A DNA stretch of 64,000 bases from CAYTZH01 sp964442285 (lineage in GTDB: Bacteria > Myxococcota_A > UBA9160 > JAFDET01), in the NCBI GenBank assembly GCA_964442285.1, contig CAYTZH010000023.1, positions 1 through 64,000 on the forward strand, given 5' to 3'. How positions within the stretch are numbered: the stretch's first letter is position 1; each line of letters starts with the position of its first letter. The translations under genes were made by a program, and so were the position numbers. The notes beneath the pieces are model-generated. The model searched no databases. It worked only from the letters and a program-made list of their open reading frames with translations, and was not told where the DNA came from. This document shows, piece by piece, positions 7,516-14,955 of this stretch.

Positions 7516-7668
7516 ATGCATCGTGTGCTCCTGGCACTCGGCGTGGGCTGCGGCGTGCTCGCCGGGACGTCCTTCGCCTCCGCCGCCGACGACGACCGCG
7601 ACCGCGGTCGCCGCGAAATCGCCGGCGTCCAGATCGGGACCGAACAGATTCATCCGATGACCGGATGA
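7516..7668 (+). CDS. Small secreted protein, 50 aa
   Basis: GAGGAG precedes the ATG at 7516 by 7 nt. The product has a signal peptide (MHRVLLALGVGCGVLAGTSF, cut after FASA) and a very short charged mature part (DDDRDRGRREIAGVQIGTEQ). No family recognised. Its last codons contain the palindrome upstream of the GntR gene, so its coding end and the downstream operator overlap. Confidence 0.5.
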   Translation: MHRVLLALGVGCGVLAGTSFASAADDDRDRGRREIAGVQIGTEQIHPMTG

Positions 7669-7682
7669 AAAGCTGCTAGAAT
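7650..7682 (+). promoter_or_regulatory. Palindromic operator and -10 of GntR gene
   Basis: TCATCCG at 7650-7656 and CGGATGA at 7662-7668 form a perfect 7-bp inverted repeat around a 5-bp spacer. TAGAAT at 7677-7682 lies 6 nt before the ATG at 7689, with no ribosome site between, so the transcript is probably leaderless. The palindrome sits where a -35 element would be, which suits autorepression by the downstream GntR protein. Confidence 0.5.
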
Positions 7683-7688
7683 GCGTCC

Positions 7689-8471
7689 ATGCAAGCCGCC
7701 TTCCCGACCCCCGTCCCCCGCCACCGGCCGCTGGCCAACGGCGTCTTCGATGCCCTGTCCGCCGCCATCCTCCACGGAGACCTCTGCCCCGGCGATGCCC
7801 TTCCCGCGGAGCCCAGGCTGGCGGCCCAGCTCGGCGTGAAGCGCGGGGTCCTGCGCGAGGGCATCAAGCTCCTCGAGCAGGCGGGGCTCGTGGAGCCGCG
7901 CCAGGGCGGCGGCACGTTCGTGTGCGACTACCGCCAGCGCGCCGGCCTCGACCTGCTGCCGGCGTTGCTCCTCCGCCCGGGCGGCGGCTTCGATCCAGCG
8001 GTGGTGCGCAGCGTGATGGAGATGCGCTCGGCGATCGCCCCCGACGTGGCGCGCCTGGCGGCCCGGCGCCGCGACGCCGCCCACGTGGCGCGCCTGCGCG
8101 AGTGCGTGCTGGCGCTCTCGGAGGGCGAGGGGCCGGAGCGCGACGCCGCCCCGTTCTGGGACGCCCTGGTGGATGCGTCCGACAACGTGGCCTACCGGCT
8201 CGCCTACAACGCGGTGTTGTCGGCGGCCGCCCTGGGCGGAGCGCGGCTGACCCAGCTGCTGGCGGTCGAGCTCGAGCCGCTCTCGGACTACGCCTCGCTG
8301 GTGGCAGCGGTGGACGAGCAGGACGCGGCGGGCGCCGCGGCGCTGGCCCTGCGGATCGTGCGTCGGGGCCAGGACGCGGTGGCCCGCTCCCTGGCCGGCA
8401 CGGCCGGCACGGCCGGCATGGCGGGCACGTCGGGCACGTCGGGCGCGGCCGGGCCGGGAGGGACGGCGTGA
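7689..8471 (+). CDS. FadR-type GntR family transcriptional regulator
   Basis: 260 residues. N-terminal winged helix (residues ~15-80) with LSAAILHGDLCPGDALPAEP and LAAQLGVKRGVLREGIKLLE, then GGGTFV: the classic GntR DNA-binding domain. The C-terminal ~140 residues are helical like FCD ligand-sensing domains (VVRSVMEMRSAIAPDVARLA). The last ~25 residues are a low-complexity AGT/SGT repeat coded by a DNA repeat. It overlaps the downstream hydroxylase by GTGA, so that enzyme is a likely target, but the ligand is unknown. Confidence 0.85.
   Translation: MQAAFPTPVPRHRPLANGVFDALSAAILHGDLCPGDALPAEPRLAAQLGVKRGVLREGIKLLEQAGLVEPRQGGGTFVCDYRQRAGLDLLPALLLRPGGGFDPAVVRSVMEMRSAIAPDVARLAARRRDAAHVARLRECVLALSEGEGPERDAAPFWDALVDASDNVAYRLAYNAVLSAAALGGARLTQLLAVELEPLSDYASLVAAVDEQDAAGAAALALRIVRRGQDAVARSLAGTAGTAGMAGTSGTSGAAGPGGTA
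8394..8460 (+). repeat. Tandem 9-nt repeats encoding AGT/SGT tail
   Basis: Several imperfect copies of a GGCACGGCC/GGCACGTCG unit at the end of the GntR gene. They keep the reading frame and encode a glycine-alanine-threonine-rich tail, a slippage-prone segment. Confidence 0.7.
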
Positions 8472-9037
8472 GCGCGGTCCTTCCCGATGCCGGGCTGGTC
8501 GTCGCGGCGGTCGCCGGCTACCTGGCGTGGGGTCTCGTGGAGTACGGGGTCCACGGCATCCTCTCGCACCGCTTCCGCACCTTCGTCACCCGGCTCCACG
8601 CCGAGCACCACCGCGACGCCCGGGCGGTGTTCACCTCGCCCGTCGGCTGGCTTCCCGCGGCCGCCTTCGTGTTCGCCGTGCTCGTCCCGCTGCTCGGCCC
8701 GATACTCGCGGGGGCCGCGGTGGGCGGACTGCTGCTGGGCTTCGCCCGCTACGAGTGGCTTCACTGGCGGATCCACTTCCAGCCGCCGCGCAGCCCCCGC
8801 GAGCGGCTGCTGCGCAGCCACCACCTCTCCCACCACCGCAACCCGCGGGCGTACCATGGGGTCACGACCCGGCTGTGGGATCGCGTCTTCGGCACGCTCC
8901 CCGACTGCTGGCCGGAGGACTACGCCCGGGCGGCGGAGCGGGCGCCGCTGGACGGGGTCAGCAACCTGGCCGTTGTCTACTCCGGGGCGGGGCTGGCCCG
9001 CGCCCTGCGACGGCTGACGCAGCCCCGCACTCGATGA
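8468..9037 (+). CDS. Fatty acid hydroxylase superfamily membrane protein
   Basis: 189 residues from a GTG overlapping the GntR stop as GTGA, GGGAGGG upstream. Hydrophobic segments at about residues 8-25 and 60-95. The di-iron histidine clusters of the sterol desaturase/fatty acid hydroxylase superfamily are present: EYGVHGILSH, HAEHHRD, HWRIHF and HHLSHHRNPRAYHG. Expected to hydroxylate or desaturate a lipid at the membrane. The substrate cannot be told from sequence. Co-transcribed with the GntR regulator. Confidence 0.8.
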   Translation: MSAVLPDAGLVVAAVAGYLAWGLVEYGVHGILSHRFRTFVTRLHAEHHRDARAVFTSPVGWLPAAAFVFAVLVPLLGPILAGAAVGGLLLGFARYEWLHWRIHFQPPRSPRERLLRSHHLSHHRNPRAYHGVTTRLWDRVFGTLPDCWPEDYARAAERAPLDGVSNLAVVYSGAGLARALRRLTQPRTR

Positions 9038-9047
9038 AGGGAGTGCC

Positions 9048-9377
9048 ATGGACATCCGCACCCCACGCCCGATCCGCGCCGGCCTCGCGGTCATCGCGTC
9101 GATCGTCCTCGCGGTGGCCGGCGCCGGTGCCGGCGCCTCGGACCGGGCCGATCGCGTGCGCGCGGCGGTCCCCGACGGGGTCACGCTCACGCAGGTCGAG
9201 GAGCGCGGGGACGCCCTGCGGCTCACGGGCCACGCCGCCAGCAACGCCGAGGTGGCGGCACTCATGCGCGCCCTGGACGACGCCGGCCTCGGCACGCCCA
9301 AGCTGCAGGCGGTCCAGCGCGTGGACGGCCTCAGCCAGTTCGTCCTGGACCTGGAGGCGAAGCCCGCGGCTCCGTAG
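9048..9377 (+). CDS. Secreted PilN-like domain protein
   Basis: 109 residues; AAGGGAG precedes the ATG. Signal peptide (residues ~12-30, ending AGAGAS). The mature part (VTLTQVEERGDALRLTGHA, then SNAEVAALMRALDDAGL, VQRVDGLSQFVLDLE) matches the C-terminal ferredoxin-like fold of PilN fimbrial assembly proteins. It lacks PilN's membrane helix architecture and no type IV pilus genes are near, so a pilus role is doubtful. Convergent with the kinase operon. Confidence 0.55.
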   Translation: MDIRTPRPIRAGLAVIASIVLAVAGAGAGASDRADRVRAAVPDGVTLTQVEERGDALRLTGHAASNAEVAALMRALDDAGLGTPKLQAVQRVDGLSQFVLDLEAKPAAP

Positions 9378-9401
9378 CCGCCGGCCTCGTCGCGCCGCCC
9401 G

Positions 9402-11120
9402 TCAGTCGCGGGGCAGGCGGACCTGGAAGCGCGCCCCTTCGCCGGGGGCGGACTCGCAGCGGAGCTCGCCGCCGTGGCGCTTGACGATGTGGTAGGAGAT
9501 CGGGAGGCCGAGCCCCGTCCCCTCGCCGACGGGCTTGGTGGTGAAGAACGGGTCGAAGATGCGCTCGCGCACCGCGGGGTCGATGCCGGGCCCGTCGTCG
9601 GCCACCTCGATCCACACCTCCCCGCTCTCGGCGCCGGTGCTCACGCGGATGCAGCCGCCGTCCCGCAGCGCGTAGCCCGCGTTGAGCAGCAGGTTCAGGA
9701 CCACCTGCAGCATCTCGCGGGAGGCGCAGGACACGAGCGGGATCGGCGCCAGGGCGCGCTCCAGGCGCACGCCGGCCGGGAGCCGGGCTGCGGCCACGCG
9801 CAGGGCGCTCTCCACCACGTCGTTCAGATCCTCGGGCTTTCCGTCGCGGGGCCCGCCGTCGAAGGCCCCCACGGCCCGGGCGATGCCGCCCACCCGCGCG
9901 ACGCCCTCGATGCACTCCGCGATGAGCTCCTCGCCCTCGGCGAGCGCCGCCTCGTGGGCCGACGCGCCCGGGGCGCGCGAGGCCTTCGCCCACTGCCGCT
10001 CGAGCGCGAGCAGCTGGCTCTCGACCTCCTCGGCGGGGTCGCGGATCTCCCGGGCGATGGCGGTCGAGAGCTCGCCCACCGTGGCGAGACGCCCGGCCGT
10101 GACGACCCGATCGCGCAGCCGCCACATCTCCCGCAGGTCGCGGACCACCAGCGAGGTGCTGACGGGTTTGCCGAGCCGCACCGCCGCGACCGCCACCGGA
10201 ATGCGCGCGCCGCGCTCCGCGCGCAGCTCGAGCTCCACCGCCTCCGAGGTTCCCTCCAGCGCCGCCAGGGCCCCCGGCAGGAGGCTCTCGATGGGCCGTT
10301 CGCGGAGCTCCTGCGGAGGCACTCCGGCGAGCCGGCCGAGGGCCTCGTTCGCGAAGCGGATGCGGCCGTCGACGTAGAGCAGGGCGATCCCGTCGCCCAG
10401 GGTGGCGAGGATCTCCTGGGCGAAGGCGGCCGGCGAGATCAGCGAGAAGCCGTAGCGGTTGAGGCCGATCGCCGCGGACGTGGTCACCAGGACGAGGCTG
10501 GCGGTGCCCAGGTGCAGCCACTGCACCCCGAACGCCGGCAGCGCCACCTCGGTGAGCAGCGTGACGACCAGGGCTGCCACCACGCCCAGGAACAGGATGC
10601 GGGAGACGTGGCGTTCGCCGCCTTCGATGACCGCGTCGGGCGCGAAGCGCGGCCAGAGCAGGAGCACCGCCGTCGGCGGCGTCACCGCGATGCTGTAGGG
10701 CACGAAGAAGACCGGGTCGAGCTGGTAGCCCCAGCCCCAGTGCGGGCTGTGGACGGCGTGGGCCACCGCCGGCGTGAGCTGGTAGACCACGATGCCCAGG
10801 GCGGCGCAGGCGTAGGCCAGCGGCAGCGCGCGGCGCACCAGCAGCGCGGGTCGGCCCACCATCTCCGCGAAGATGTGCAGACACAGGGGCCCGAGGGCCA
10901 TCCAGCCCAGGCTCGAGAGCCGGATGAAGGCGAGCACGGCCGCCTCGGCGTCCTGGAGCTGCCAGAGGATCTCGCACAGGGACCACCAGGCGGTGGCGGC
11001 CAGCAGGCCGCCGAGGAGCCGGTGGATCCGCAGCCCCGGGTCGCGGGCCACCACGGCGGCGCCCATCACGACCGAGATCGTCAGGCAGATCAGGGGCAGG
11101 GCCAGCGGGAGCGGGATCAC
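9402..11120 (-). CDS. Membrane histidine kinase with intact ATPase but Arg in place of phospho-acceptor His
   Basis: 572 residues from a GTG overlapping the upstream kinase's stop (GTGA). N-terminal seven-TM sensor-like region (~residues 1-215), a PAS domain (ILATLGDGIALLYVDGRIRF), then a DHp helix reading VGELSTAIAREIRDP. Codon 10052-10050 is CGG, so residue 357 is Arg where the phospho-accepting His belongs. The catalytic domain is complete: N box EMLQVVLNLLLNAGYA, G1 DDGPGIDP, F box FDPFFTT, G2 GEGTGLGLPISYHIVKRHGG. It can probably bind and hydrolyse ATP but cannot autophosphorylate. It is paralogous to the kinase encoded just upstream, which has the opposite defect. Confidence 0.85.
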   Translation of the reverse strand: MIPLPLALPLICLTISVVMGAAVVARDPGLRIHRLLGGLLAATAWWSLCEILWQLQDAEAAVLAFIRLSSLGWMALGPLCLHIFAEMVGRPALLVRRALPLAYACAALGIVVYQLTPAVAHAVHSPHWGWGYQLDPVFFVPYSIAVTPPTAVLLLWPRFAPDAVIEGGERHVSRILFLGVVAALVVTLLTEVALPAFGVQWLHLGTASLVLVTTSAAIGLNRYGFSLISPAAFAQEILATLGDGIALLYVDGRIRFANEALGRLAGVPPQELRERPIESLLPGALAALEGTSEAVELELRAERGARIPVAVAAVRLGKPVSTSLVVRDLREMWRLRDRVVTAGRLATVGELSTAIAREIRDPAEEVESQLLALERQWAKASRAPGASAHEAALAEGEELIAECIEGVARVGGIARAVGAFDGGPRDGKPEDLNDVVESALRVAAARLPAGVRLERALAPIPLVSCASREMLQVVLNLLLNAGYALRDGGCIRVSTGAESGEVWIEVADDGPGIDPAVRERIFDPFFTTKPVGEGTGLGLPISYHIVKRHGGELRCESAPGEGARFQVRLPRD

Positions 11121-12817
11121 CGGGCCGCCTCCGCGGCGGGCAGCGAGACCCGCAGGCGCGAGCCGCCCCGGTGCAGGGACTCCACCGACAGGCGCCCGCC
11201 TTGCTGCCGGAGCAGATGGCGAGGGATCAGCAGGCCGAGACCGCCGGCGGGCGCCCCGGCGAGCAGCAGCTCCTGTCGATCGAGCAGCGCCGGCTGCCGC
11301 AGGGGGGCCGCGGTCTCGAGGTCGATGTCGACACCGTCCTGGGTCGGCCGGGTGCGCAGTCGGATCTCGCCCCCGGGCGCGATCTCGTCCAGGGCCATCA
11401 GGAGGCACAGCAGGGCGTGCTTCAGCTCCTGGGCCGCGCAGCGCAGCGCGGGCAGATCCCCGGGCTCGAAGTGCAGCACGTGTCGATCGCGCAGCCGGGG
11501 GGCGGCCAGGCGCAGCGCCCCCTCGACCAGCTCGTTGATGGCGTGGGGCGCGGGTCGGGTGCTGCCCTGGTGCGCGAACTGGCGCACCTCCGCCACGAAG
11601 TCGACGACGCGGCCCAGCTGGCGGGTGCAGGCGTCGATGCGGTCGGGCCCGCCCGCCAGCGCCGCCGCGGCCTCCCTCTCCTTGGTCACCTCGGCCAACT
11701 CGCGCCGCAGCTGGTTCAGGTTCGCGAGCACGTAGGCGATGGGGTTGTTCACCTCGTGGGCGATGCCCGCGGCCAGCTCCCCCAGGGCCGACATCTGCCC
11801 CGAGGTCACGAGCTGGCGGCGGAGGTCCACCAGCGCCCGCTGGTCGCGGACCACCAGCACGCTGCCGATGGGCTGGCCCTGGCGGTCGCGGACCTCGGAC
11901 TCCCACAGGGCGATCGGCAGCGCGCCGCTCGGGGCCTCGATCCGCAGCTCGTGCACCTGGCCCAGGGGGCGCGGGCGCGGGCCGCCCAGCCAGTCCTCCA
12001 CCGGACGCCCGACCAGCTGCTCGCGATCGCACTGCAGGATCCCGCTCAGGCGTTGGTTGGCCGAGCGCAGCACGCCGTCGCGGCGCAGGATCGCCACGCC
12101 GTCGGGGAGCTGGTCCAGGAACTGGCGCGCCAGGGCGCTGGAGGCGAGGTCGGGCGCTCCAGCGGAGAAGAGACCCACCCAGAGGAGGCCCGCGGAGAGC
12201 ACGATCGAGGCCGCGCCGAGCCGCGGGCCGTCGATCGCGAGCGCCGGGAGGAGCACGTCGGTGAGACAGGTCACGAGGATGGGGAACCAGATGATGCTCC
12301 CCAAGACATGGAGCCGGCGCTCGACCGCGGGCTCGAGGTTCCCGCGGCCCATCAGCCGCAGGGCGCCGCCGGCGCAACCGGCGACCGTGGCGAGGAGCCC
12401 GGGCCAGAACGCCGGCCCGAATGCGTAGCGCCAGCCGTAGGGGGTGGGGGTTACCGAGTCCACGAACCAGGGCGTCGTCGCGTGGGCGAGACCCACCAGG
12501 CCGACCCCGATCCAGACCGGCCGCCGCAGCCGGGGCCAGGTCTCCTCGTCGAGCTGCCCGAGGTTGTAGATCAGCTCCAGCACCAGGGGGGCCAGGGGCA
12601 GGTACGCGAGGCCCAGCAGGCGGACGATCCGCAGCGCGGCCGCGGCGTCCGTCTGGAGGGTGTAGGCAATCTCCAGTGTCGCCCAGGCCCCGGTGCACAG
12701 CATCACCGCCGCCACGACGCGATTGGGCCGGAACGCGCGATCCCGGGCCACCGAGGCGCTCCCGACCACACACGACACGACCAGGGTCAGCAGCGGGATC
12801 AGCACGAACGGGTGCAT
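11117..12817 (-). CDS. Membrane histidine kinase with intact H box but degenerate ATP-binding domain
   Basis: 566 residues from the ATG at 12817 (GGGGAG 11 nt upstream). Seven-TM sensor-like N-terminus similar along its length to the downstream kinase, then a PAS domain (LDQLPDGVAILRRDGVLR) and a textbook H box ALGELAAGIAHEVNNPIAYV with His354. The catalytic half is eroded: the N box region reads AAQELKHALLCLLMALDEIA without Asn, the G1 aspartate loop is absent (LETAAPLRQP), and only a G2-like GGLGLL remains. It should be a phospho-acceptor that needs another kinase. No response regulator is adjacent. Confidence 0.85.
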   Translation of the reverse strand: MHPFVLIPLLTLVVSCVVGSASVARDRAFRPNRVVAAVMLCTGAWATLEIAYTLQTDAAAALRIVRLLGLAYLPLAPLVLELIYNLGQLDEETWPRLRRPVWIGVGLVGLAHATTPWFVDSVTPTPYGWRYAFGPAFWPGLLATVAGCAGGALRLMGRGNLEPAVERRLHVLGSIIWFPILVTCLTDVLLPALAIDGPRLGAASIVLSAGLLWVGLFSAGAPDLASSALARQFLDQLPDGVAILRRDGVLRSANQRLSGILQCDREQLVGRPVEDWLGGPRPRPLGQVHELRIEAPSGALPIALWESEVRDRQGQPIGSVLVVRDQRALVDLRRQLVTSGQMSALGELAAGIAHEVNNPIAYVLANLNQLRRELAEVTKEREAAAALAGGPDRIDACTRQLGRVVDFVAEVRQFAHQGSTRPAPHAINELVEGALRLAAPRLRDRHVLHFEPGDLPALRCAAQELKHALLCLLMALDEIAPGGEIRLRTRPTQDGVDIDLETAAPLRQPALLDRQELLLAGAPAGGLGLLIPRHLLRQQGGRLSVESLHRGGSRLRVSLPAAEAAR

Positions 12818-12899
12818 CGCGGCGGAGTCTCCCCGGTTTCCTCTTCGTCCGGGCAACCCCCGATCTTGAAAGCAACGCGGTCGTGTGGCGGGCGAGTCC

Positions 12900-13634
12900 T
12901 CAGCCGCCCGCGCCGGGGCGGCCCGGCCAGCAGGCGAGCTCGGCCGCCGCGGCTTCGATCACCTGGCGGGAGGGGGCGAAGCGGCGCGGCAGCGCGCGGG
13001 GATGGGCGATGCGGTCCATCCGGAACATGCGTCGGGCCTGCTTGTCGACGTCGACGGCGAGCACGTACCAGAGGGGCACCTCGACGTAGAGCCCGTGGGG
13101 CTCGACACGCCGCTGGCTCACGGCGCCGTGGCGGTCCCGGTAGCGGAAGCCCAGGCACAGGCCCTCGCGGAAGCAGCGCTCGAAGACCTCCAGCAGCGCC
13201 CGGGTGGGGTCGCCCGCCGAGGCCCGGAGCGACGCAGAAGCCGGACGTCCCACCAGGATGCGCTCGGCCAGGCGCCGGAGGGTGGGGCGCCGGGCCTCCG
13301 GCAGGGCGGCCAGGATCTTCTGGAAGGCACCGTTGGCCTCCCGCGAGAAGGGCAGGCCCGCCGCCCGCTGCGCCAGCTGGGCCGAGAGCCACAGGGCCAC
13401 CGCCTCTCCCTCCTCGAGGCGCAGCGGGGGAAGCGGTGCGAAGCGGGCGAAGCGCACGCCGCCCCCCCGGCCGCGCTCGCCCTCGATGTCGAGCCCGCGC
13501 CGGCGCAGGACGGCGATGTCGCGGCGGACGGTGCGCACCGAGACCCCGAGCTCGGTGGCCACCTCCGACATCGTCGCGTGTCGACGGCTGCGCAGGCAGG
13601 CGACGAGCTCCTCGCGGCGGGTCTCGGGGTCCAC
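12900..13634 (-). CDS. WYL-domain transcriptional regulator (HTH_11/YafY type)
   Basis: 244 residues from GTG 13634. N-terminal winged HTH (MSEVATELGVSVRTVRRDIAVLRRRGLDIEG) of the DeoR/HTH_11 type, a linker domain, then a WYL domain with GLYVEVPLWYVLAVDVDKQA and ARRMFRMDRIAHPRAL. WYL domains bind nucleic-acid or nucleotide-like ligands. It is divergent from the SnoaL-like gene, with a 23-bp palindrome between them. The start lies 6 nt after TACCCT, suggesting a leaderless transcript. Confidence 0.85.
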   Translation of the reverse strand: MDPETRREELVACLRSRRHATMSEVATELGVSVRTVRRDIAVLRRRGLDIEGERGRGGGVRFARFAPLPPLRLEEGEAVALWLSAQLAQRAAGLPFSREANGAFQKILAALPEARRPTLRRLAERILVGRPASASLRASAGDPTRALLEVFERCFREGLCLGFRYRDRHGAVSQRRVEPHGLYVEVPLWYVLAVDVDKQARRMFRMDRIAHPRALPRRFAPSRQVIEAAAAELACWPGRPGAGG

Positions 13635-13640
13635 GCCCGA

Positions 13641-13646
13641 AGGGTA
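13641..13646 (-). promoter_or_regulatory. Candidate leaderless -10 of WYL regulator
   Basis: TACCCT on the minus strand, 6 nt before the GTG at 13634, with no purine-rich ribosome site between. Confidence 0.4.
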
Positions 13647-13651
13647 TCAGA

Positions 13652-13674
13652 AATAGGTCAATCGGTGGCCTATT
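13652..13674. promoter_or_regulatory. 23-bp palindromic operator between divergent genes
   Basis: Arms AATAGGTCA (13652-13660) and TGGCCTATT (13666-13674) are inverted with one mismatch around the spacer ATCGG. It lies just upstream of the WYL gene's -10 and in front of TAGGCT (13681-13686) on the SnoaL side. Its position fits binding by the WYL regulator to control both directions. Confidence 0.55.
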
Positions 13675-13781
13675 CGGGACTAGGCTCGGGATCGGCGCCG
13701 CCATCCGGGCGGCCCGTTGCAGGGTGCTGCTCCGCCCGGCCGTCGGTCCGGGAGGAGCGGGCGCACCCGGGAGGATCGGGA

Positions 13782-14186
13782 ATGTCTGCGAACGATGGGT
13801 CGGCGGTCGCGGGGTCCGCGGTTGCGGTCGGGATCGAGCTGGTGGCGCTCTGCAACGCCGGAAAGGGGCTCGAGGCGGTGGACACGCTCTACGACGAGAA
13901 GATCGTCAGCATCGAGGGGGCCTCGGGCGAGGGCTTCTCGCAGCGCATGGAGGGGATCGACGCGATCCGGGGCAAGAACACCTGGTGGTACGAGAACCAC
14001 GAGGTGCACAGCTCCGGCGCCACGGGTCCCTTCGTCGGCCACCGCGAGGACCAGTTCGCCGTGATCTTCGAGACCGACGTCACCGCCAAGGCCACCGGCG
14101 AGCGTACGACGTTGCGCGAGATCGGTCTCTACACCGTCTCCGACGGCAAGGTGGTGCAGGAGGAGTTCCTGTACGCGGCTCCCTGA
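13782..14186 (+). CDS. SnoaL-like (NTF2-fold) domain protein
   Basis: 134 residues; GGGAGG lies 7 nt before the ATG. The sequence VGIELVALCNAGKGLEAVDTLYDEKIVSIE, MEGIDAIRGKNTWWYENHEV and GLYTVSDGKVVQEEFLY follows the cone-shaped alpha+beta NTF2/SnoaL pattern used by small cyclases, isomerases and ligand-binding proteins. No catalytic residues can be assigned. Probably controlled with or by the divergent WYL regulator. Confidence 0.75.
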   Translation: MSANDGSAVAGSAVAVGIELVALCNAGKGLEAVDTLYDEKIVSIEGASGEGFSQRMEGIDAIRGKNTWWYENHEVHSSGATGPFVGHREDQFAVIFETDVTAKATGERTTLREIGLYTVSDGKVVQEEFLYAAP

Positions 14187-14204
14187 GCGCGGCTCCCTGA
14201 GGCC

Positions 14205-14235
14205 GCGGCGGCTCGCGCCCGGCGCGGGCCGCCGC
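14205..14235. terminator. GC-rich hairpin between convergent genes
   Basis: GCGGCGGC (14205-14212) pairs with GCCGCCGC (14228-14235). It lies between the convergent SnoaL and TetR genes and has no U-tract on either side, so it may act as a bidirectional barrier or only be a GC-rich fold. Confidence 0.3.
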
Positions 14236-14263
14236 TCCGCCCGCGGGCGTCGGACGCGACGCC

Positions 14264-14851
14264 TCAGTCGAGCATGCAGAGGGTGCCGGCGTAGACCGCC
14301 GCGAGCACCGACTGCTCCATCCGGATCCGGCCGATCACCGCCATGCCCACCATCGCGTTGGTGAGAGCCCGCGAGAGCGGGTGGGGCGACTTGCCCGGCG
14401 GCAGCTCGCCGGCTGCCTGGGCCTCGCCCAGGGCCCGCTCCAGGCCCTGCTGGAGCAGCTCGAGGGTCTCCCGGAGGATCCCCTCGATCTCCCGGTCGCC
14501 GGAGGGCCCGAACTCGACCAGCGCGTTGGCCACCAGGCAGCCGCGGCAGCTTGGGTCCGCGCCCAGCGACTCGAAGAAGCGGACGACCGCCTTCACGTTC
14601 TCCACCCGCGAGCCGGGCCGCTCCAGCAGCGCCAGGGCGCGCGCGAGCTGGGTGGTGCGGTAGTGCTCGAGGACGCGCAGGAAGAGGTCGCGCTTGCTGC
14701 CGAAGGTGTCGTAGAGGCTCTGGCGCGAGATCCCCATGCGCTGGAGCAGCTCCGAGAGCCCCGCCCCCTGGTAGCCGCGCCGCCAGAAGAGGTCCATGGC
14801 GCGCTCCAGCACCTCCACCTCGTCGAAGCCCTTCGGTCGGCCCGCCGGCAT
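14264..14851 (-). CDS. TetR/AcrR family transcriptional regulator
   Basis: 195 residues from the ATG at 14851, chosen by the family start MPAGRPKGFDEVEVLERAM. HTH: GAGLSELLQRMGISRQSLYDTFGSKRDLFLR. The C-terminal domain resembles the TetR_C branch with a Cys pair (PSCRGCLVANALVEFG), often seen in regulators of oxidoreductases or stress responses. TACGCT 7 nt before the ATG suggests a leaderless mRNA. The target is not evident. Confidence 0.85.
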   Translation of the reverse strand: MPAGRPKGFDEVEVLERAMDLFWRRGYQGAGLSELLQRMGISRQSLYDTFGSKRDLFLRVLEHYRTTQLARALALLERPGSRVENVKAVVRFFESLGADPSCRGCLVANALVEFGPSGDREIEGILRETLELLQQGLERALGEAQAAGELPPGKSPHPLSRALTNAMVGMAVIGRIRMEQSVLAAVYAGTLCMLD

Positions 14852-14858
14852 GGCGACG

Positions 14859-14864
14859 AGCGTA
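14859..14864 (-). promoter_or_regulatory. Candidate leaderless -10 of TetR gene
   Basis: TACGCT on the minus strand, 7 nt before the ATG at 14851; the spacer CGTCGCC holds no ribosome site. Confidence 0.35.
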
Positions 14865-14955
14865 TCCCGGGCCAAGCGCCGCCGCCCGCGGGGCCGCGGA
14901 GCGCCGCGGGGCTCGTGCGGGTGCCCGCGATGTCCTTCCCGGCGATCGAGCCGTC

